NCBI GenBank assembly: GCA_947175845.1
Contig: CAMWOK010000229.1
Location: forward strand, 1 to 5,090
Direction of reading: 5' to 3'
Length of the DNA stretch: 5,090 nt
Source: an uncultured Lachnospiraceae bacterium
GTDB taxonomy: Bacteria > Bacillota > Clostridia > Lachnospirales > Lachnospiraceae
Part shown: in pieces, positions 1 through 5,090 of the stretch
How the letters are laid out: the number at the start of each line of letters is the position of its first letter
Position numbering within the stretch: position 1 is the stretch's first letter
The notes under the pieces: model-generated
What the model saw: the letters and a program-made list of their open reading frames with translations, nothing else
What the model was told of the DNA's origin: nothing
Database searches by the model: none
Position numbers and translations under genes: made by a program

Positions 1-1735
1 CTTTGTGGTCAGGCCAGGGGAGAGTATTCCGGTGGACGGAGTTGTGCTAGAGGGCGCAAGCGCCGTGAACGAAGCGGCGCTCACAGGGGAGAGTATCCCG
101 GTTGACAAACAGCCCGGAGACAAGGTATCAGCTGCCACGGTGAATCAGTCAGGGTTTATCCAGTGCAGGGCGGCGCGGGTCGGTGAGGACACAACGCTGT
201 CGCAGATTATCCGGATGGTCAGTGATGCGGCGGCCACGAAAGCGCCGATCGCAAAGGTGGCGGACAGGGTGTCAGGAATCTTTGTCCCGGCAGTTATCGC
301 GATCGCGCTTATCACCATTTTTGTGTGGCTTGCCGCGGGACAGACGATTGGATTTGCGCTTGCCAGGGGAATATCCGTGCTTGTCATCAGCTGCCCGTGC
401 GCACTGGGACTCGCCACGCCGGTGGCGATCATGGTTGGAAACGGTGTGGGGGCCAGAAACGGCATCATGTTCAAGACTGCGGCATCACTCGAGCAGACGG
501 GGAAGGTGACGATCGTTGCGCTGGATAAGACCGGAACCATCACGAGCGGGGAACCCAGGGTTACAGACATTATCCCGGCGGACGGGGTGACAGAGGACGA
601 GTTGACGGCCATGGCGTATGCGCTGGAACAGAGGAGTGAACATCCGCTCGCACGCGCTGTTGTGGCTTATGCCGCTTCCCGTATTTCTGGGGAATTTGCA
701 GCAGATGTATCAGAGTTTCGGGCACTTCCGGGGAATGGACTGACGGCGGTGGTGGACGGAAAGCAGCTGTACGGCGGCAGTGCAAAGTATATCGGGGAGC
801 AGACAACGATTCCGCAGGATTTCCTGCTGCGATCGGAAAAGCTTGCCATGGAGGGAAAGACGCCATTATTTTTTGCCCGCGATACACTTGTCGGAATGAT
901 CGCGGTGGCGGATGTCATCAAGGAGGACAGCAGACAGGCGGTGGAGGAGCTTCAGGGTATGGGAATCCATGTCGTCATGCTGACCGGCGACAATGAGCGG
1001 ACAGCCAATGCTATCGGAAGGCAGGCGGGAGTCGACGAGGTGATAGCCGGAGTTCTGCCCGACGGCAAGGAGAGCGTGATCCGGAGCCTGATGAAGAAGG
1101 GAAAAACGGCCATGGTCGGCGACGGTATCAACGATGCACCCGCGCTCACGAGGGCGGATACAGGCATTGCGATCGGCGCCGGGACGGACATTGCGATCGA
1201 TGCGGCGGATGTCGTGCTGATGAAAAGCTGTCTGCGGGATGTGCCGGCGGCGATCCGCCTGAGCCGGCAGACGCTCAGAAACATTCACGAAAATCTCTTC
1301 TGGGCATTTTTTTACAACATTGTAGGGATTCCGCTGGCAGCAGGGGTGTGGATTCCGCTGTTTGGATGGCAGCTCAATCCTATGTTTGGCGCGGCAGCGA
1401 TGAGTCTGTCCAGCTTTTGTGTGGTCACAAATGCACTGCGGCTGAATCTGGCTGACATCTACAGCACAAAGCGCGATAAAAGACGCGCTGTAACAAATCA
1501 TTTTAAGAGAGAAGGAGAAGAAAAAATGACAAAGACAATGAAAATCGAGGGTATGATGTGCGGACACTGTGAGGCGAGGGTCAAAAAATGTCTCGAGTCA
1601 CTGGATCAGGTGGCGGAGGCTTTGGTGAGCCACGAGGCAGGAACTGCAGTTCTTACATTGAATGCGGAGATCAGTGACGACATACTGAGGCAGACGGTGG
1701 AGGCACAGGATTACAAAGTACTTTCTGTGGAGTAG
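1..1735 (+). CDS. copA: Cu(I)-exporting P1B-type ATPase with C-terminal HMA domain (5'-truncated by window edge)
   Basis: Membrane pump that uses ATP to expel Cu(I) (possibly Ag(I)) from the cytoplasm. The reading frame is open from base 2 to the TAG at 1733-1735, leaving 577 residues. The N-terminal metal-binding part, the first membrane helices and the start of the actuator domain lie upstream. Visible motifs in order: TGES actuator loop (83-94), CPC metal site in a membrane helix (392-400), DKTGT phosphorylation site with the acceptor Asp codon at 524-526, the HP dipeptide of the nucleotide domain (641-646), GDGINDAP hinge (1118-1141), YN (1313-1318) and MSLSS (1400-1414). CPC, YN and MxxSS together are the known signature of Cu(I)-selective P1B-1 pumps. 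The ATPase core ends near 1450. A basic linker then leads to a 69-residue HMA domain with a GMMCGHC copper-binding loop (Cys codons 1559-1561 and 1568-1570). All catalytic residues inside the window look intact. The next gene follows after 30 bases with no terminator between. Confidence 0.95.
   Translation, partial: FVVRPGESIPVDGVVLEGASAVNEAALTGESIPVDKQPGDKVSAATVNQSGFIQCRAARVGEDTTLSQIIRMVSDAAATKAPIAKVADRVSGIFVPAVIAIALITIFVWLAAGQTIGFALARGISVLVISCPCALGLATPVAIMVGNGVGARNGIMFKTAASLEQTGKVTIVALDKTGTITSGEPRVTDIIPADGVTEDELTAMAYALEQRSEHPLARAVVAYAASRISGEFAADVSEFRALPGNGLTAVVDGKQLYGGSAKYIGEQTTIPQDFLLRSEKLAMEGKTPLFFARDTLVGMIAVADVIKEDSRQAVEELQGMGIHVVMLTGDNERTANAIGRQAGVDEVIAGVLPDGKESVIRSLMKKGKTAMVGDGINDAPALTRADTGIAIGAGTDIAIDAADVVLMKSCLRDVPAAIRLSRQTLRNIHENLFWAFFYNIVGIPLAAGVWIPLFGWQLNPMFGAAAMSLSSFCVVTNALRLNLADIYSTKRDKRRAVTNHFKREGEEKMTKTMKIEGMMCGHCEARVKKCLESLDQVAEALVSHEAGTAVLTLNAEISDDILRQTVEAQDYKVLSVE
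1512..1528 (+). promoter_or_regulatory. Internal Shine-Dalgarno and start codon inside copA
   Basis: AAGGAG at 1512-1517 lies 8 bases before the in-frame ATG at 1526-1528. The surrounding bases 1491-1525 are purine- and AT-rich (9 G/C of 35), unlike the GC-rich coding sequence on either side. They look like an intergenic leader that is now translated as the linker between the pump and the HMA domain. This supports internal initiation, or a past gene boundary here. Confidence 0.5.
1526..1735 (+). CDS. Possible internally initiated free CopZ-like copper chaperone (nested in copA)
   Basis: The HMA domain at the end of copA begins with an in-frame ATG at 1526, preceded by a good Shine-Dalgarno sequence. 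Translation from here would give a 69-residue protein, the usual size of free CopZ chaperones. It would bind Cu(I) through the CxxC at 1559-1570 and hand it to the pump. A further Cys lies a few residues past the CxxC (KKCLE). The ATG and ribosome site are seen directly; use of this start is inference. The alternative is that the site is a relic of a formerly separate copZ gene, now read only as the tail of CopA. Confidence 0.4.
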   Translation: MTKTMKIEGMMCGHCEARVKKCLESLDQVAEALVSHEAGTAVLTLNAEISDDILRQTVEAQDYKVLSVE

Positions 1736-1750
1736 AAAGAAACAGACAGC

Positions 1751-1758
1751 AGGAGAGG
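1751..1758 (+). promoter_or_regulatory. Ribosome binding site of the REC-GGDEF-EAL gene
   Basis: AGGAGAGG ends 7 bases before the ATG at 1766, which fixes that start. It lies in the 30-base gap after the copA stop, where no promoter or terminator hairpin is apparent, so expression probably depends on readthrough from copA. Confidence 0.75.
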
Positions 1759-1765
1759 TCTTGAT

Positions 1766-3856
1766 ATGAGGGAACTGGCGCGTTTGGACAGGAAGGATAC
1801 AATATTATTGGTGGACGACGAGAAAATGATCAAGCAGAGGCTCAAGGATGCCATCTGTAAGGATTTTGATATTCTTGAGGCATCTAACGGGCTGGAGGCG
1901 CTGAAAGTGCTGTCTGCCAACAGCGACAAGGTGGCAGTGATTGTGCTCGACCTTGTCATGCCGGTCATGGATGGGTTGCAGTTTATGGAAACGTTTCGCA
2001 GGTATCGGGAGTACGACAACATTCCTGTCATTGTCGCGACCTCAAACGAGGACTGGCATACAGAGCAGAGATGTCTCGAGGCGGGAGTGTGGGATTTTGT
2101 CATGAAGCCCTACAATCCGGACCTTCTGCGGTTTCGGATAAAAAATGTAATCGACAGAAGCCGCATGATTATGGTTGAGAGGGATACTGTAACCGGACTG
2201 TACACGAAGTACAAATTTTATCGGGCAGTGCACAGCATCCTTTCTGAGGAGACGGATGACACGTTTGCGTTTGTGCGTATCGACATTGACCGCTTTAAGA
2301 TGATCAATAATTTTTATGGCGTCAAGGAGGGGGACAGAGTTCTGCAGAGCGTCGCATCGGAACTGCGGCGGATCTCCACTGCCTTCGACAGGTTTGTCTA
2401 TGGGCGGGTGGAGAATGATGTCTTTGCAGTGTGTATGCCGTTCCAGGAGGAGAACATTGAACTGCTGGTAAAGGCGCTTCAGATCAATCTGCGGAGAGCG
2501 AACAAGGATTACAATATCAAGATTTCATGCGGGGTGTATGTCATCAATGATGATGCGATGGAAGTGTCTGAGATGTATGACAGGGCATTTCTGGCAGCGA
2601 AAAGCTGCAAAGGCAAATTTTCGCAGAGCATCGCGTATTACAATGAGAGCATGGTCGAGAACATGCGGCAGGAACAGTTTGTCATCAACGAGGTGAACAG
2701 GGCGATCGACGAGGAACAGTTCGAGGTGTACCTGCAGCCCAAAATCGATCTGACGACGGACTGTTCTTATGGGGCGGAGGCACTGGTGCGCTGGAAGCAC
2801 CCGGAAAAAGGGATGATAGCGCCAGATGAGTTCATACCTGTCTATGAGAAAAACGGTATTATCGGCAAGCTGGATCAGTACATGTGGCGCAGTGTCTGCA
2901 AGCTCCTGCGCAGGTGGCTCGACGAGGGAAGGGAGCCGAACCCGATTTCGGTAAATGTGTCGCGGGTAAATATCTACAATCCGCATCTGGTGAAAATTTT
3001 GCGGAAGCTGATCACGGAATATCAGATTCCGCCGGAGCTTCTGAATCTGGAATTGACGGAGAGTGCATTTATCGAGGATCAGGATCTGGTCATGAACACG
3101 ATGAGCAGTCTCCGCAGGCTGGGTTTCAAAATTATGATGGACGATTTTGGAAGCGGGTATTCTTCCCTGAATGTGCTCAAGGATATAGAAGTGGACTATC
3201 TGAAAGTGGACATGAAATTTCTGCAGGATCAGGAGCTGAGCGGAAAGGCTGAAAAGGTGCTGACTTCCGTGATACGAATGGCGAAATGGCTGCATCTGCC
3301 CTCGATTGTCGAGGGGGTGGAGACGCCGGAGCAGGTTGATTTTCTCAAGTGTATCGGATGTGAGTATGCGCAGGGCTACTATTATGCAAAACCACTTACG
3401 GTTGCGGAGTACGAGCAGTATATCGCCCGGGAGGAAGAGCTGGGTGTAAAGAGCAGTGCCGACGAGAACGTAGCGATCATCAATGATCTGTGGAACACCC
3501 GGTCGAGTGTCAGCCGGCTTTTCGATATGCTGGAAACGCCGATCGCTGTGTATGAGTATCGCAATGAAAAAATAGAACTGCTCCGGACCAATACCCGCTA
3601 TGATGCGGATATTGTGTTTGAGAGGGAAATTGATGAGGGCGAATATGCCCGGAGGATACAGCAGGAAAAAGAGTCTTTGCGCGAGACGTTTGCCAGGGTT
3701 GCGCGCGGGGATTTCTGTGAACCGATGGAGTATGAACTCCGGGAGGGCATCTGGTATCGCGCCACGGTCAGGATGATCGGAAAGCGGGCAGATACCATGC
3801 TTATGATGGTTACTCTTTGTGAAATCAGTGCATATATGCAGGGAGATAAAAGATGA
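1766..3856 (+). CDS. Response regulator REC-GGDEF(degenerate)-EAL-PAS-like, predicted c-di-GMP phosphodiesterase
   Basis: A 696-residue cytoplasmic signalling protein, with no signal peptide or membrane segment seen. Residues ~10-130 form a receiver with all key residues: D17/D18, phospho-acceptor D62, T92 and K114. Residues ~140-295 form a GGDEF domain. The first metal-site motif is close to consensus (DIDRFKMINN, 173-182), but the signature loop is ENDVF at 216-220 in place of GGDEF, and no I-site RxxD is found at the expected spacing, so cyclase activity is unlikely. Residues ~305-550 form an EAL domain with the catalytic set present: EAL 338-340, N397, ELTES 429-433, DD 459-460, K480, EGVET 516-520 and Q536. 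It should therefore hydrolyse c-di-GMP to pGpG. Residues ~568-690 resemble a PAS-type sensory domain but are less certain. The degenerate GGDEF may act as a GTP-sensing regulatory module, as known in some relatives. No partner histidine kinase is in the window. The stop lies one base before the larB start. Confidence 0.93.
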   Translation: MRELARLDRKDTILLVDDEKMIKQRLKDAICKDFDILEASNGLEALKVLSANSDKVAVIVLDLVMPVMDGLQFMETFRRYREYDNIPVIVATSNEDWHTEQRCLEAGVWDFVMKPYNPDLLRFRIKNVIDRSRMIMVERDTVTGLYTKYKFYRAVHSILSEETDDTFAFVRIDIDRFKMINNFYGVKEGDRVLQSVASELRRISTAFDRFVYGRVENDVFAVCMPFQEENIELLVKALQINLRRANKDYNIKISCGVYVINDDAMEVSEMYDRAFLAAKSCKGKFSQSIAYYNESMVENMRQEQFVINEVNRAIDEEQFEVYLQPKIDLTTDCSYGAEALVRWKHPEKGMIAPDEFIPVYEKNGIIGKLDQYMWRSVCKLLRRWLDEGREPNPISVNVSRVNIYNPHLVKILRKLITEYQIPPELLNLELTESAFIEDQDLVMNTMSSLRRLGFKIMMDDFGSGYSSLNVLKDIEVDYLKVDMKFLQDQELSGKAEKVLTSVIRMAKWLHLPSIVEGVETPEQVDFLKCIGCEYAQGYYYAKPLTVAEYEQYIAREEELGVKSSADENVAIINDLWNTRSSVSRLFDMLETPIAVYEYRNEKIELLRTNTRYDADIVFEREIDEGEYARRIQQEKESLRETFARVARGDFCEPMEYELREGIWYRATVRMIGKRADTMLMMVTLCEISAYMQGDKR

Positions 3857-3860
3857 AATG
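3841..3860 (+). promoter_or_regulatory. larB translation start region, coupled to the upstream stop
   Basis: GGGAG at 3841-3845 lies inside the end of the phosphodiesterase gene, 12 bases before the ATG at 3858. The upstream TGA is at 3854-3856, so termination and re-initiation are nearly superimposed, which suggests translational coupling. A second in-frame ATG at 3873 has a weak AGGG (3864-3867) at 5-base spacing and remains a possible start. Confidence 0.45.
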
Positions 3861-4643
3861 GGCAGGGCAGAAATGGAAGTAAAGAGCATCCTTGAGAAAG
3901 TACACAGCGGTGAACTGACAGTGGACGAAGCCGAGGCATGTCTGAGGCAGAAGCCTTCCGAGCCGTATTTTGAGGAGATGGGATTTGCCAAACTCGATAT
4001 GCACAGAAAGGTGCGGACAGGTTTTCCGGAAGTGATTTACTGTGCGGGCAAACCGGATGAATATCTGGTGTCCATCTATCAGAAAATGTATGAAAAAAAC
4101 GGTGAGGTTTTCGGGACGAGGGCGACTGCAGCGCAGTACAAACTTGTGCGCAGTGTGCTGCCGCAGGTGCAGTATGATAAGGTATCAGGAATCTTGAAGA
4201 TAGAACATAACACAGAGGAGCGGGCGGCACGGCGCGTCGGCAGCATTGCTGTCTGCACGGCGGGGACGGCCGATATCCCTGTGGCGGAGGAGGCAGCGCA
4301 GACCGCAGAGTATTTTGGTTCCCGTGTCACGCGGGTCTATGATGTGGGAGTGAGCGGCCTGCACAGGCTGCTGGCGCGCACGGAGACCATACAGAGCGCA
4401 AATTGTGTCGTGGCGGTCGCCGGCATGGAGGGGGCGCTTGCGAGCGTGATCGGCGGGCTGGTCAGCAATCCGGTGATTGCGGTTCCTACCTCTGTGGGAT
4501 ACGGGGCAAGTATGCATGGTTTGTCGGCGCTGCTCACGATGATCAACTCCTGTGCAAATGGGATTGCGGTGGTAAATATTGACAATGGATACGGGGCCGG
4601 GTATATGGCTACGCAGATCAACAGGCTGGCAGTGCAGCGGTGA
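3858..4643 (+). CDS. larB: Pyridinium-3,5-biscarboxylic acid mononucleotide synthase LarB (nickel-pincer cofactor synthesis)
   Basis: Catalyses the first step of NPN cofactor synthesis: carboxylation of the pyridinium ring of nicotinic acid adenine dinucleotide and release of AMP, giving P2CMN. From the ATG at 3858 the protein has 261 residues, close to the usual LarB length of about 250. The N-terminal helical part (ILEKVHSGELTVDEAEACL) is followed by a family-typical GFAKLD...RKVRTGFPEVIYC stretch. The C-terminal half is the PurE-like domain with GMEGA (189-193), PTSVGYGAS (210-218) and NIDNGYGAG (240-248). Cys232, in INSCANG, matches in context the cysteine reported to form the transient pyridinium adduct in the Lactobacillus enzyme. 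The frame also runs upstream to a GTG at 3819, but no ribosome site precedes it. A start at 3873 would give 256 residues and matches the usual LarB N-terminus equally well. larC follows after 70 bases. Confidence 0.94.
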   Translation: MGRAEMEVKSILEKVHSGELTVDEAEACLRQKPSEPYFEEMGFAKLDMHRKVRTGFPEVIYCAGKPDEYLVSIYQKMYEKNGEVFGTRATAAQYKLVRSVLPQVQYDKVSGILKIEHNTEERAARRVGSIAVCTAGTADIPVAEEAAQTAEYFGSRVTRVYDVGVSGLHRLLARTETIQSANCVVAVAGMEGALASVIGGLVSNPVIAVPTSVGYGASMHGLSALLTMINSCANGIAVVNIDNGYGAGYMATQINRLAVQR

Positions 4644-4666
4644 GCCTGCGGGCTGTTTCAATTTGT

Positions 4667-4696
4667 GCCGACGCGCCGGAATGCTGCGCTGTTGGC
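4667..4696 (+). other. Predicted RNA hairpin between larB and larC
   Basis: GCCGACGCGC (4667-4676) pairs with GCGCTGTTGGC (4686-4696). This gives 10 base pairs, one of them G-U, with a single bulged T at 4690 and a 9-base loop. No T-tract follows, so it is not a standard intrinsic terminator. It ends 4 bases before the larC ribosome binding site, so it could affect larC translation or act as an mRNA-stability or processing element. The pairing is read directly from the sequence; the function is inference. Confidence 0.5.
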
Positions 4697-4700
4697 TGTA

Positions 4701-4707
4701 AGGGAGG
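4701..4707 (+). promoter_or_regulatory. Ribosome binding site of larC
   Basis: AGGGAGG ends 6 bases before the ATG at 4714 and fixes the larC start. It sits directly downstream of the hairpin at 4667-4696. Confidence 0.8.
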
Positions 4708-4713
4708 CATTAT

Positions 4714-5090
4714 ATGAAAAGGACATTATATCTGGAGTGCTACTCGGGAATCAGCGGAGATATGACAGTGGCGGCGCTGCTGGATCTGGGGGCTGACCGG
4801 AAAGCACTCGACGAGGCGGTTGACAGCATCCGACCGCTGGTGTCGGGGTTTGACGTGGAGATAAAGAGGGTGCAGAAGGCAGGGATCGACGCCTGTGATT
4901 TTGCGGTGCTGCTGGATGCGGCACATGAGAATCATGACCATGATATGGAGTATCTGCACGGGCATGGAGGAGCGCATTCTCACGGACATGAACATGAATA
5001 TGCGCATTCTCACGGACATGAGCATGAACATGAGCATTCTCACGGACATGAGCATGAACATGAGGAGAGACATGAACATGCGCATTCTCA
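4714..5090 (+). CDS. larC: Nickel-pincer cofactor nickel insertase LarC, N-terminal part (runs off window)
   Basis: CTP-dependent cyclometallase that inserts nickel into P2TMN to complete the NPN cofactor used by lactate racemase and related LarA-type enzymes. The first 125 codons are present and open to the window edge; the family is usually around 400 residues. The start is set by AGGGAGG 6 bases upstream. The N-terminus MKRTLYLECYSGISGDM is the family hallmark (GISGDM at 12-17) and leads into an alpha/beta domain. From about residue 70 it enters a histidine-rich tract with 22 His in 56 residues, mostly HGHEHE-type, which continues past the edge. Such His-rich insertions are known in LarC proteins and are thought to bind or store nickel. 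It lies 70 bases after larB on the same strand. In Lactobacillus plantarum larC is split into two frames joined by ribosomal frameshifting; whether that applies here cannot be seen. Confidence 0.92.
   Translation, partial: MKRTLYLECYSGISGDMTVAALLDLGADRKALDEAVDSIRPLVSGFDVEIKRVQKAGIDACDFAVLLDAAHENHDHDMEYLHGHGGAHSHGHEHEYAHSHGHEHEHEHSHGHEHEHEERHEHAHS
4975..5090 (+). repeat. In-frame repeats encoding the LarC His-rich tract
   Basis: A 24-base core (CATTCTCACGGACATGA followed by RCATGAA) occurs at 4975-4998, 5005-5028 and 5035-5058, at an exact 30-base period, differing only at one A/G position. A fourth copy begins at 5083 after a shorter HEHEERHEHA interval and is cut by the window edge. Each unit encodes HSHGHEHE. 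The near-identity suggests recent tandem duplication. Confidence 0.85.

Noticed and set aside
1307..1313. Run of seven T in copA as a frameshift or slippage site
   Set aside because: The frame is intact through it and it encodes the conserved FFYN of the YN motif, so there is no sign that slippage is used.
866..1567. Open frame on the - strand opposite copA
   Set aside because: It is antisense to conserved ATPase motifs, and its translation shows no recognisable fold.
3819..3857. Upstream GTG start for larB
   Set aside because: It overlaps the phosphodiesterase gene, has no Shine-Dalgarno, and would add residues not typical of LarB N-termini.
2525..3991. Long open frame on the - strand (488 codons) opposite the phosphodiesterase and larB
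   Set aside because: It lies antisense to two clearly recognised genes, has no recognisable domain, and its low-complexity His/Arg/Leu-rich translation is typical of a complement of GC-rich coding sequence.
4643..4664. Possible intrinsic terminator after larB (AGCC-TGCG-GGCT followed by GTTTCAATTT)
   Set aside because: The stem is only 4 bp and the following tract is interrupted by C, A and A, so it is too weak to call.
4726..5085. Met/Phe-rich open frame on the - strand at the window end
   Set aside because: The repetitive FMLMSVRM pattern is simply the complement of the His-rich repeats of larC, which has a proper start, ribosome site and family motif.
4975..5090. Regular 30-base repeats resembling a CRISPR array
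   Set aside because: The repeats are in frame with larC and encode HSHGHEHE. There are no unique spacers of normal length; the intervals are only about 6 bases.

Overview
The window is a GC-rich stretch with every gene on the + strand. It probably comes from a gut- or soil-type anaerobic Firmicute; a Clostridia/Lachnospiraceae-like origin is my best inference. The grounds are strong AGGAG-type ribosome binding sites, tightly packed genes, a Cu(I)-ATPase with a C-terminal CopZ-like domain, and a REC-GGDEF-EAL protein of the style common in that group. No taxonomic marker is present, so this stays a judgement from gene style.

Layout. Positions 1-1735 hold the 3' two thirds of a Cu(I)-exporting P1B-type ATPase (copA), whose start lies upstream of the window. 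It ends in an in-frame heavy-metal-associated (HMA) domain. That domain has its own Shine-Dalgarno sequence and ATG, so a free copper chaperone could also be made. After a 30-base gap, 1766-3856 encodes a 696-residue response regulator: receiver, degenerate GGDEF, intact EAL, and a C-terminal PAS-like region. It is predicted to be a phosphorylation-controlled cyclic-di-GMP phosphodiesterase. One base after its stop comes larB (3858-4643), the NaAD carboxylase/hydrolase of nickel-pincer nucleotide (NPN) cofactor synthesis. A 70-base spacer containing a strong predicted RNA hairpin leads to larC (4714 to beyond 5090), the nickel insertase of the same pathway. larC is cut by the window edge inside its histidine-rich tract.

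How they fit. larB and larC carry out the first and last steps of NPN cofactor synthesis. The middle sulfur-insertion step (larE) and the enzyme that uses the cofactor (a LarA-type racemase or epimerase) are not visible and may lie downstream or elsewhere. Gene spacing and the lack of terminators suggest that copA, the phosphodiesterase and larBC can be read as one transcript. This would put copper export, c-di-GMP turnover and nickel-cofactor synthesis together. That grouping is the most unusual aspect of the window, but whether it is functional or accidental cannot be decided from this sequence. No RNA genes, CRISPR arrays, insertion sequences or attachment sites were seen. No stretch over 300 bases lacks a gene.
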